A stretch of 64,000 nt of DNA. It comes from Cordylochernes scorpioides (Eukaryota > Arthropoda > Arachnida > Pseudoscorpiones > Chernetidae). The notes below the pieces were generated by a model. The model ran no database searches and was not told where the DNA came from. It worked only from the letters and a program-made list of their open reading frames with translations. Shown in pieces: positions 52,381 through 63,155 of this stretch (positions within the stretch are counted from its first letter, which is position 1; each line of letters opens with the position of its first letter). Location: the NCBI GenBank assembly GCA_030710605.1, contig CP092868.1, forward strand, positions 26,913,050 to 26,977,049. Direction: 5' to 3'. A program made the translations under genes and the position numbers.

Positions 52381-53210
52381 GAATAAGGTAACTGGAGGAA
52401 AGAAAGTAACAAAAGACATAGGAAGTAGATCTAGAGGAGAACATATTTATTAATAACGTCGCAGTTAACCTTCTGACCCCGGGTCCCTGCGAGCTAAGTT
52501 TAAACCAACACTTCCTGGCAAAGACCGGACGTCTCTAGTGACCGCAGAAGTTATATTAGTCGCGAAGCACTCAATACTTCCTGACAAAGCAGGACGTATC
52601 TGGTATCCGCAGAAGTTATATTAATATAGAGACGCCCAACATTTCCGGACAGAACCGGACGTATTTTGATAACGCGGAAGTAAATAAAGTCGAAATAGCA
52701 ACCGACACTTCCTATCAGGCAGGCCATATCTTTCACCAAAGAGAACCGCGGTCCAATCAGAAAACAGCATCTAAATAGGTCGACCAATAGGAAAAGATCA
52801 TGTGATCATCTCTCGACCAATCAGAAAGAAACTGAGTCTTGGTGTTAAATCGAAAGACAAGAATTGGCAGTTACGCTTTGGCTCCCAAGGAGGTGACATC
52901 GGCTCTGGACCTCTCCCCCTCTGCTCATCCCGTAGCTAAGTACAATCACCGCCATGTGATCAGATAATTAACAATCAAAATCGCTCCGCTCTTCTCAAGC
53001 CTTCTTTCCTCCAACCCAGTTGCCTTTTATTTCCAAACCTCATCATGTGTCCTGATTATTCCTAACTGTGTGCTTCACTTACCACTCAACGACTGCGCTT
53101 CAATCAAATCTCACCATTCGCATCCAACAACAAGAAATTCCGCAACGATATTGTCACAGAACGGTTAAGTCGACAGGATCATCATCAAAGAATACATATG
53201 AAGCTTCAAA
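52381..53210. promoter_or_regulatory. CCAAT-rich segment with four degenerate repeats (promoter- or LTR-like)
   Basis: 52500-52740 contains four diverged units of about 64 bp (CACTTCCTGGCAAAGACCGG, ACGTCTCTAGTGACCGCAGA and variants). 52745-52830 has three CCAAT boxes (GTCCAATCAGAAAA, GACCAATAGGAAAA, GACCAATCAGAAAG) within 80 bp. GC content is above that of the neighbours. It could be a diverged LTR or a host promoter; no adjoining coding sequence is seen. Confidence 0.35.
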
Positions 53211-53219
53211 AGATAAGAA

Positions 53220-53640
53220 GCAGACAATATTCTCTTTCTCTCTTTGTTGATCATTGTTCAAAGACCATCCAGACATACATATACAGTTTAAATAAACGAG
53301 AAACATACAATCTCCTTTGTCCAACATTGTTCATAGACTATCCAAAAACGTAACAAATATAGTTCTAATAAACAAAAAGCATAAACCTCTTTTGTTCAAT
53401 ATTGTTCATATACCATTCAAACATACATATATAGTTCAAATAAAAAAGAAACATACAATCTCCTTTGTCCAAACAAAATAAGAAACAGACAATATTCTCT
53501 TTCTTTGTCCACCATTGTTCATAGACCATCAAAGTATATACATATATAGTTCAAATAATCGAGAAACACAAAATATCCTTTGTCCACCATTATTAATAGA
53601 TTATCCAAAAACATACATATATAGTTCGAATAATCGAGAA
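53220..53640. repeat. About 78-bp degenerate tandem repeat
   Basis: Units share GAGAAACATACAATCTCCTT, TGTCCAACATTGTTCATAGA and CATACATATATAGTTCAAAT. Confidence 0.65.
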
Positions 53641-54613
53641 GCATTGCGACTGCTGTGATAGAGATGCATGGAGACATCTGAGGCTCTTCTTTGGACACGA
53701 CAACAACAACAATACAGTATACACACCCAAGATAGAGGACATTGCTGCTGCTGTGATAGAGATGCATGGAGACATCTGAGGCTCTTCATTGGACACGACA
53801 ACAACAACAATACAGTATACACACACAAGATAGAGGACATTGCTGCTGCTGTGATAGGGATGCATGGAGACATCTGAGGCTCTTCATTGGACACGACAAC
53901 AACAACAATACATTATACACACCCAAGATAGAGGACATTGCTGCTGCTGTGATAGAGATGCATGGAGACATCTGAGGCTCTTCATTGGACACGACAATAA
54001 CAACAATACAGTATACACACCCAAGATAGTGGACATTGCTGCTGCTGTGATAGAGATGCATGGAGACATCTGAGGCTCTTCTTTGGACACGACAACAACA
54101 ACAATACATTATACACACCCAATATAGAGGACATTGCTGCTGCTGTGATAGAGATGCATGGAGACATCTGAGGCTCTTCTTTGGACACGACAACAACAAC
54201 AATACATTATACACACCCAAGGACATTGCTGCTGCTGTGATAGAGATGCATGGGGACATCTGAGGCTCTTCTTTGGACACGACAACAACAACAATACAGT
54301 ATACACACCCAAGATAGTGGACATTGCTGCTGCTGTGATAGAGATGCATGGAGACATCTGAGGTTCTTCTTTGGAAACGACAACAACAACAATACAGTAT
54401 ACACACCCAAGATAGTGGACATTGATGCTGCTGTGATGGAGATGCATGGAGACATCTGAGGTTCTTCTTTGGACACGACAACAACAACAATACAGTATAC
54501 AGACCCAAGATAGTGGAGATTGCTGCTGCTGTGATAGAGATGCATGGGGACATCTGAGACACTTCTTTGGACACGACAACAACAACAATACAGTATACAC
54601 ACCCAAGATAGTG
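53641..54613. repeat. 98-bp minisatellite (about 10 units), open at the gap
   Basis: Same unit as 40975-41425. Units differ at a few positions (CTTCATTGG/CTTCTTTGG; AGAGG/AGTGG). The array enters the gap at 54614, so its true length is unknown. The overlapping plus- and minus-strand frames are repeat translations. Confidence 0.9.
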
Positions 54614-54713
54614 NNNNNNNNNNNNNNNNNNNNNNNNNNNNNNNNNNNNNNNNNNNNNNNNNNNNNNNNNNNNNNNNNNNNNNNNNNNNNNNNNNNNNNN
54701 NNNNNNNNNNNNN
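54614..54713. other. Assembly gap (100 N)
   Basis: Exactly 100 N directly after the 98-bp array. Confidence 1.
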
Positions 54714-54814
54714 TAACAAGTAATTTAAACTTTATCAAGTGCTTGGCGATGGTTTGGGGTTTATTGATTTCTTGGATAGTCCTTGGACAATATTGAATGA
54801 GGTAAATTGTTATG

Positions 54815-55185
54815 AAAAACGGCATCTCCTTATCGTGCAACTAAAAGTTGCTGATGGCTTGCGCCATCTATCGGAATAAATATCAACTATTCTCGTTGAT
54901 TTTTAATTATTCCAGAATTGGCCAAATACCCATTCTTGATTGATCAAGAAAAGCTAACCACGGGCTGTTGGCCCTCATCAGCGTGGTGCAAGCTGTACCT
55001 CAACGACCAAAAAAACTGGTCATTCAAGGCATCCTGAAAAATAATGAAACGGGTAGTTAAGGCCAGAATTGTGTGAAAGCGCAGCACAATGTGAAAAATA
55101 GTACAAATGTGATATTGTACTGGGATAAGGTGCATAATTATGAAAAAAAGGCATCTCGTTATCGTGCAACGAGGTAAATTGTATG
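54815..55185. mobile_element. Foldback element (GCGCCATCT family), right arm reduced
   Basis: ATCTCCTTATCGTGCAACTA, GGCTTGCGCCATCTATCGGA, TTCTTGATTGATCAAGAAAA, CCCTCATCAGCGTGGTGCAA, and at the right CATCTCGTTATCGTGCAACG. Confidence 0.6.
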
Positions 55186-55319
55186 CTACTTTCACCAATA
55201 TATGTCTTTACAAATTGCTATGCATTGTAGAATGGTTTATGGATAATCTATTGAATGTCCTTAAGAGTATTCTCATTCCTTAGTACTTAGAAATGGTTGG
55301 TGTGAAAGACACCCATAGT

Positions 55320-55890
55320 AAAAGTGTCGCTAACTATTATCCATCATGACAATTACAACAATCCTTATATTGGGAACCTATGCCATGGTCCACCTGTGCT
55401 GTGTGAGCAGAAGAGCTTAAATTGACTTGTTCCATTATATGTATGTTCCATAAGTAAATACCTGTTTCTTTCCTCTTTTCGCTCCCCACTTCTCCCATCC
55501 ATATTTCCAAAAAACTTTTTTTTTTCCGAATCCATATTCTTATTTTCCATAGGATTATTCAAATAATAATCTGTATATATTTATCATGTGTATATAATAT
55601 TTCTTCCATTTTTACCCCTTTGTATATTTCCCACTTTCATGGGTTTCTCTGTCCAAGGATAATCCTCTGTAAGACCTGTGTGTCTTAATAAATGTTTTTG
55701 TATGTGTGTGTGAAAAAAAGGGAACTTATGTCCTACACAGGATTTGTCCAGGTGTATAATTGTTTAGAAAAGATTAGTTATTTACAGGTGATTTTTCATT
55801 TACATATCTATTTAAATACGGCTCTCTTTCCTCAGTGTTTCTTCTCTTTCACAGCCCTTACTAACCACCATGATTATCATGGTTTGTATT
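55320..55890. other. SD2 block and unassigned AT-rich sequence
   Basis: 55320-55375 and 55720-55885 match arm A in reverse. The 345 bp between them are absent from arm A. A SINE-tail palindrome (CCATGATTATCATGG) is at 55867-55881. No gene recognised. Confidence 0.45.
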
Positions 55891-55893
55891 ACG

Positions 55894-56254
55894 TATATAT
55901 ATATAAAAATCAATGTTTGTATGTTTGTTTGTTTGTATGTCCGGTATACAAATTCGCAGTAGTTCACTAATTCAAACCAAAATTTCCATACATAGGTAAA
56001 AATATACGGGGAAGACGATAGGCTATTTTAAAAAATATATAAATCAATTATTAAAAATATATATTCAAATTATTCTACTTAGCTCACGAACACAGCGCCC
56101 TCTATCAAAGATTAGATTAAATTATGCTGATGCAAACAAATAGATAATGCTAATAACAAACAATTATATAAAAAAATCTTATCTAAATATATATCACTCG
56201 GGTAGATATGCACACGGGTCAATCCCGGGGCGAAGCCCGGGTCACCCGTCTAGT
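55894..56254 (+). mobile_element. Non-autonomous Helitron
   Basis: 5' TATATATATATAAAAATCAA (the initial TC has decayed), 3' hairpin CCCGGGGCGAAGCCCGGG, 8 nt, CTAGT. Counterpart of 50360-50741. Confidence 0.75.
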
Positions 56255-56307
56255 ATACTAGAAATAATAATCCTAATAGAAACACAGATAATATGTCATA
56301 AAGATAG

Positions 56308-56475
56308 AGGCTGTCTGGCCGGAATTCATATTTCTTGAAAATAAAAATACTTCGGCCAGTAAATATTTTTATTACCTCGACGTCTCGACAAAAATCTTTT
56401 GTCTTCGTCAGGAGCAAACAAAAATTAAACATTTAGCAAGGAGTTAAAAATCATTCTTTATTTTCAAGAAACACA
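56308..56475 (-). mobile_element. Penelope-type pseudo-LTR with hammerhead-like core
   Basis: Reverse counterpart of 50161-50330. The minus strand reads CTGACGAAGACAAAAGATTT then TTGTCGAGACGTCGAGG; the G-A-A-A box is G-A-G-A here, so the core is mutated. Confidence 0.5.
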
Positions 56476-56979
56476 GATAATCTGAGATCTTCGCGTTATT
56501 TTACCCAAGATACGAAGAGCCACTGACAAAAATCAATGGTTTAGTCAAGCAGACTTGTCAAACTCGACTTGCGACAAAAACTTGATTAACGACATAATTA
56601 TCACATTGACTAATTCATCATTGTCATCATTCCCGTGTGGATTAATTAAACCTTTAGTAGCCACTACCTAATGTGACATTTTTTTGTTGTCGCTGTTTGA
56701 TGACAATTATTTTGCTGATTGGAAAATGTATAGAGGAGGAGGAGACAACAATTTTATTTCAGGCAAGAAAATGTATAGAGGAGTGTTACGTAAAACAATT
56801 ACAATTCTTTTTATTGATGTACTTGACGTTTCAGTATTTTTTCTGTCATTTTTATCGAGAGAAATGAAGAATGTGATGTATTTATCTTCATAAAGACGAC
56901 GTAGAAAGACAACTTTGGTAAAAGGGATAGAAAGTCTCCGTAGCTAACGTTGGGTAAAAAAAAAATTAAAAAAAATATG
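56476..56979. other. Unique block of SD2 (arm B)
   Basis: Matches 49718-50160 in reverse. Short frames here are not supported as genes. Confidence 0.45.
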
Positions 56980-59900
56980 CGCTCATAGACAAAATTTGAA
57001 GAAGTTGTACCTTTACCATGTATATCGGGATTCAGACAATAACTCTGAAAAATATTACAGTGACCTTTATTAAAGACAAAACGAGATAACCAAGTGTGAA
57101 CAAAACTTAAGGAAGTTGTACCTTTTACCATGTATATCGGGATTCACACAATAACTCTGAAAGATATTACAGTTATCTTTATTGAAGACACACGAGATAA
57201 CCAAATGTGAACAAAACTTAAGGAAGTTGTACCTTTAGCATGTATATCGGGATTCAGACAATAACTCTGAAAGATATTACAGTGACCTATATTGAAGACA
57301 CACGAGATAACCAAGTGTGAACAAAACTTAAGGAAGTTGTACCTTTTACCATGTATATCGGGATTCAGACAATAACTCTGAAAGATATTACAGTGACCTT
57401 TATTAAAGACACACGAGATAATCAAGTGTAAACAAAACTTAAGGAAGTTGTACCTTTTAGCATGTATATCGAGATTCAGACAATAACTCTGAAAGATATT
57501 ACAGTGACCTATATTGAAGACACACGAGATAACCAAGTGTGAACAAACCTTAAGGAAGTTGTACCTTTTACCATGTATATCGGGATTCAGACAATAACTC
57601 TGAAAGTCATTACAGTGACCTTTATTGAAGACACACGAGATAACCAAGTGTGAACAAAACTTAAGGAAGTTGTACCTTTTACCATGTATATCGGGATTCA
57701 GACAATAACTCTGAAAGGTATTACAGTGACCTTTATTAAAGACACACGAGATAATCAAGTGTGAACAAAACTTAAGGAAGTTGTACCTTTTACCATGTAT
57801 ATCGGGATTCAGACAATAACTCTGAAAGATATTACAGTGACCTTTATTGAAGATACACGAGATAACCAAGTGTGAACAAAACTTAAGGAAGTTGTACCTT
57901 TTACCATGTATATCGGGATTCAGACAATGACTCTGAAATATATTACAGTGACCTTTATTGAAGACACACGAGATAACCAAGTGTGAACAAAACTTAAGGA
58001 AGTTGTACCTTTCAGCATATATATCGGGATTCAGACAATAACTCTGAAAGGTATTACAGTGACCTTTATTGAAGACACACGAGATAACCAAGTGTGAACA
58101 AAACTTAAGGAAGTTGTACCTTTTACCATGTATATCGGGATTCAGATAATAACTCTGAAAGGTATTACAGTGACCTTTATTGAAGACACACGAGATAACC
58201 AAGTGTGAACAAAACTTAAGGAAGTTGTACCTTTTACCATGTATATCGGGATTCAGATAATAACTCTGAAAGATATTACAGTGACCTTTATTGAAGACAC
58301 ACGAGATAACCAAGTGTGAACAAAACTTAAGGAAGTTGTACCTTTTACCATGTACATCGGGATTCAGACAATAACTCTGAAAGATATTACAGTGACCTTT
58401 ATTAAAGACACACGAGATAATCAAGTGTAAACAAAACTTAAGGAAGTTGTACCTTTTAGCATGTATATCGAGATTCAGACAATAACTCTGAAAGATATTA
58501 CAGTGACCTTTATTGAAGATACACGAGATAACCAAGTGTGAACAAAACTTAAGGAAGTTGTACCTTTTACCATGTATATCGGGATTGAGACAATAACTCT
58601 GAAAGATATTACAGTGACCTTTATTGAAGACAAAACGAGATAACCAAGTGTGAACAAAACTTAAGGAAGTTGTACCTTTCACCATGTATATCGGGATTGA
58701 GACAATAACTCTGAAAGATATTACAGTGACCTTTATTGAAGATACACGAGATAACCAAGTGTGAACAAAACTTAAGGAAGTTGTACCTTTTACCATGTAT
58801 ATCGGGATTCAGACAATGACTCTGAAATATATTACAGTGACCTTTATTGAAGACACACGAGATAACCAAGTGTGAACAAAACTTAAGGAAGTTGTACCTT
58901 TCAGCATATATATCGGGATTCAGACAATAACTCTGAAAGGTATTACAGTGACCTTTATTGAAGACACACGAGATAACCAAGTGTGAACAAAACTTAAGGA
59001 AGTTGTACCTTTTACCATGTATATCGGGATTCAGATAATAACTCTGAAAGGTATTACAGTGACCTTTATTGAAGACACACGAGATAACCAAGTGTGAACA
59101 AAACTTAAGGAAGTTGTACCTTTTACCATGTATATCGGGATTCAGATAATAACTCTGAAAGATATTACAGTGACCTTTATTGAAGACACACGAGATAACC
59201 AAGTGTGAACAAAACTTAAGGAAGTTGTACCTTTTACCATGTACATCGGGATTCAGACAATAACTCTGAAAGATATTACAGTGACCTTTATTAAAGACAC
59301 ACGAGATAATCAAGTGTAAACAAAACTTAAGGAAGTTGTACCTTTTAGCATGTATATCGAGATTCAGACAATAACTCTGAAAGATATTACAGTGACCTTT
59401 ATTGAAGATACACGAGATAACCAAGTGTGAACAAAACTTAAGGAAGTTGTACCTTTTACCATGTATATCGGGATTGAGACAATAACTCTGAAAGATATTA
59501 CAGTGACCTTTATTGAAGACAAAACGAGATAACCAAGTGTGAACAAAACTTAAGGAAGTTGTACCTTTCACCATGTATATCGGGATTGAGACAATAACTC
59601 TGAAAGATATTACAGTGACCTTTATTGAAGACAAAACGAGATAACCAAGTGTGAACAAAACTTAAGGAAGTTGTACCTTTTACCATGTATATCGGGATTC
59701 AGACAATAACTCTGAAAAATATTACAGTGACCTTTATTGAAGACAAAACGAGATAACCAAGTGTGAACAAAACTTAAGGAAGTTGTACCTTTTACCATGT
59801 ATATCGGGATTCAGACAATAACTCTGAAAAATATTACAGTGACCTTTATTGAAGACACACGAGATAACCAAGTGTGAACAAAACTTAAGGAAGTTGTACC

Positions 59901-60844
59901 TTTTACCATGTATATCGGGATTCAGACAATAACTCTGAAAGATATTACAGTGACCTATATTGAAGACACACGAGATAACCAAGTGTGAACAAAACTTAAG
60001 GAAGTTGTACCTTTTACCATGTATATCGGGATTCAGACAATAACTCTGAAAAATATTACAGTGACCTTTATTGAAGACAAAACGAGATAACCAAGTGTGA
60101 ACAAAACTTAAGGAAGTTGTACCTTTTAACATGTATATCGGGATTCAGACAATAACTCTGAAAGATATTACAGTGACCTATATTGAAGACACACGAGATA
60201 ACCAAGTGTGAACAAAACTTAAGGAAGTTGTACCTTTTACCATGTATATCGGGATTCAGACAATAACTCTGAAAAATATTACAGTGACCTTTATTGAAGA
60301 CAAAACGAGATAACCAAGTGTGAACAAAACTTAAGGAAGTTGTACCTTTTAGCAGGTATATCGGGATTCAGACAATAACTCTGAAAGGTATTACAGTGAC
60401 CTTTATTGAAGACACACGAGATAACCAAGTGTGAACAAAACTTAAGGAAGTTGTACCTTTTAGCATGTATATCGGAATTCAGACAATAACTCTGAAAGAT
60501 ATTACAGTGACCTATATTGAAGACACACGAGATAACCAAGTGTGAACAAAACTTAAGGAAGTTGTACCTTTTACCATGTATATCGGGATTCTGTCAATAA
60601 CTCTGAAAAAGATTATTGAAGACACACGAGATAACCAAGTGTGAACAAAACTTAAGGAAGTTGTACCTTTTACCATGTATATCGGGATTCAGACAATAAC
60701 TCTGAAAGATATTACAGTGACCTTTATTGAAGACATACGAGATAACCAAGTGTGAATGAAATTGCCACTGTCTCCTAAAAAAAAAAAAACAGACGACCGG
60801 CGACATCAAAGACGTTCTACTTCCTTAAGTTTTGTCCATGAATG
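56980..60844 (-). mobile_element. TIR element with 111-bp array (about 34 units)
   Basis: The left terminus is CGCTCATAGACAAAATTTGA. The right linker (TTGCCACTGTCTCC, A-run, GACCGGCGACATCAAAGAC) and right terminus TTAAGTTTTGTCCATGAATG close it. Blocks repeat with an 888-bp period: the variants GACAATGACTCTGAAATATA (57919, 58807) and CAGCATATATATCGGG (58013, 58901) recur eight units apart. Some units are 112 bp (GACAAAACGAG), which breaks the reading frame and explains the several partial frames of 550, 345 and 132 codons. Confidence 0.85.
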
Positions 60845-61079
60845 TAGTCTGATTTCCTACATCCTACCATAGGATGTCACGAAATGATAACCGCTCTGAA
60901 TTAATGAGGATCATAGACCAAAACCATAGTATACAGGTTGTCTTATTGTCTGAATTTGTCAAGACTGGTGTTGTGGATTGATCTTTATCACCACCATTAC
61001 GTTTTGTACTGGGGTGACCAACAAAATGTATTGTTTTAATACATTATTTAAAGGGAGAGGTGCCTCTTTTGGTACATAA
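60845..61079. other. Unassigned sequence
   Basis: Present in arm B only; nothing recognised. Confidence 0.35.
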
Positions 61080-61514
61080 TCTATATACAGTCACGAGCGT
61101 CATGCGTCATCTCTGTCACCGTTTGCTTTTTCTTTGGAATGGCGCTCTCCTATTGGTTGGTTACGATCACGTGGCTACGATGGCGCCGCCACTACGCGAG
61201 ACACTTTGTTTTTGACTTTCCCCCCCCCCCCCCCCACTCGCTTTTTGGTTTTTGTAACTATTGTGTTGGAGCGGGTCGCTCCTTTATAAATGCATATATT
61301 AGATAATAACTAAATGGAATCCTCTCTTTCTTTTTCCCAGTAAGAGGCGCCTACGGAAGCCAACAGTACATAGACAGATAAAGCACATAGGCTATAGTTA
61401 TTAACTAATATATGCATTTATTTAAGGCGCCAATTTATAATTGTAACAAATAGTATTTGAATCAAAACATTCAATCGGGTAAAACACGGGCGTTGCCCGG
61501 GTCATTCGGCTAGT
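61080..61514 (+). mobile_element. Non-autonomous Helitron (435 bp)
   Basis: Starts TCTATATACAGTCACGAGCG and ends with hairpin CGGGCGTTGCCCG and CTAGT. It carries an extra stretch (CGTGGCTACGATGGCGCCGC) relative to 41533-41965. Confidence 0.8.
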
Positions 61515-61638
61515 ATGAATATAAGCTGAATTAATTATTTCATATAAACAATGGAGGGGACCTATTTGGCAAGGTGTCTTCAACGTTTGTTTGAAACTCA
61601 TAAAATTCCTAGTTCAAAACCCAGCAGGCTTGCTATAA

Positions 61639-63155
61639 ACTCATGGACAAAACTTAAAGAAATGGGAAGTTTTGATGTCGCCGGTCGTCTTTTTTAAAGG
61701 AGACAGAGGCAAATTTGTTCACAATTGGTTATCTCGTGTGTCTTCAATAAAGGTCACTGTAATATCTTTCAGAGTTATTGTCTGAATCCCGATATACATG
61801 CTAAAAGGTAAAACTTCCTTAAGTTTTGTTCACACTTGGTTATCTCGTGTGTCTTCAATAAAGGTCACTGTAATATCTTTCAGAGTTATTGTCTGAATCC
61901 CGATATACATGATAAAAGGTACAACTTCCTTAAGTTTTGTTCACACTTGGTTATCTCGTGTGTCTTCAATAAAGGTCACTGTAATATCTTTCAGAGTTAT
62001 TGTCTGAATCCCGATATACATGCTAAAAGGTAAAACTTCCTTAAGTTTTGTTCACACTTGGTTATCTCGTGTGTCTTCAATAAAGGTCACTGTAATATCT
62101 TTCAGAGTTATTGTCTGAATCCCGATATACATGATAAAAGGTACAACTTCCTTAAGTTTTGTTCACACTTGGTTATCTCGTGTGTCTTCAATAAAGGTCA
62201 CTGTAATATCTTTCAGAGTTATTGTCTGAATCCCGATATACATGATAAAAGGTACAACTTCCTTAAGTTTTGTTCACACTTGGTTATCTCGTGTGTCTTC
62301 AATAAAGGTCACTGTAATATCTTTCAGAGTTATTGTCTGAATCCCGATATACATGATAAAAGGTACAACTTCCTTAAGTTTTGTTCACACTTGGTTATCT
62401 CGTGTGTCTTCAATAAAGGTCACTGTAATATCTTTCAGAGTTATTGTCTGAATCCCGATATACATTCTAAAAGGTACAACTTCCTTTTGTTCACACTTGG
62501 TTATCTCGTGTGTCTTTAATAAAGGTCACTGTAATATATTTCAGAGTTATTGTCTGTATCCCGATATACATGCTGAAAGGTAAAACTTCCTTAAGTTTTG
62601 TTCACACTTGGTTATCTCGTGTGTCTTCAATAAAGGTCACTGTAATATCTTTCAGAGTTATTGTCTGAATCCCGATATACATGATAAAAGGTACAACTTC
62701 CTTAAGTTTTGTTCACACTTGGTTATCTCGTGTGTCTTCAATAAAGGTCACTGTAATATCTTTCAGAGTTATTGTCTGAATCCCGATATACATGATAAAA
62801 GGTACAACTTCCTTAAGTTTTGTTCACACTTGGTTATCTCGTGTGTCTTCAATAAAGGTCACTGTAATATCTTTCAGAGTTATTGTCTGAATCCCGATAT
62901 ACATGATAAAAGGTACAACTTCCTTTTGTTCACACTTGGTTATCTCGTGTGTCTTTAATAAAGGTCACTGTAATATATTTCAGAGTTATTGTCTGAATCC
63001 CGATATACATTCTAAAAGGTACAACTTCCTTTTGTTCACACTTGGTTATCTCGTGTGTCTTTAATAAAGGTCACTGTAATATATTTCAGAGTTATTGTCT
63101 GTATCCCGATATACATTCTAAAAGGTACAACTTCCTTAAGTTTTGTCTATGAGTG
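61639..63155 (+). mobile_element. TIR element with 111-bp array (about 12 units)
   Basis: The left terminus AACTCATGGACAAAACTTAA, the linker GATGTCGCCGGTCGTC, T/A-run and GGAGACAGAGGCAAATTTG, the array, and the right terminus TTAAGTTTTGTCTATGAGTG. Four units have lost 7-8 bp at their junction (CTTCCTTTTGTTCACAC). Together these give the complete architecture of the family. Confidence 0.85.

Noticed and set aside
53786..54574. 262-codon minus-strand frame rich in Cys and Leu
   Set aside because: Translation of the 98-bp minisatellite, with mirror frames on the plus strand.
57144..58796. 550-codon minus-strand frame
   Set aside because: Repeat translation of the 111-bp array; it breaks wherever a unit is 112 bp, which a selected protein would not tolerate.
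61080..61514. Target-site duplication around Helitron copies
   Set aside because: No duplication could be found; the empty site at 2695/2696 shows there is none, in line with Helitron insertion.
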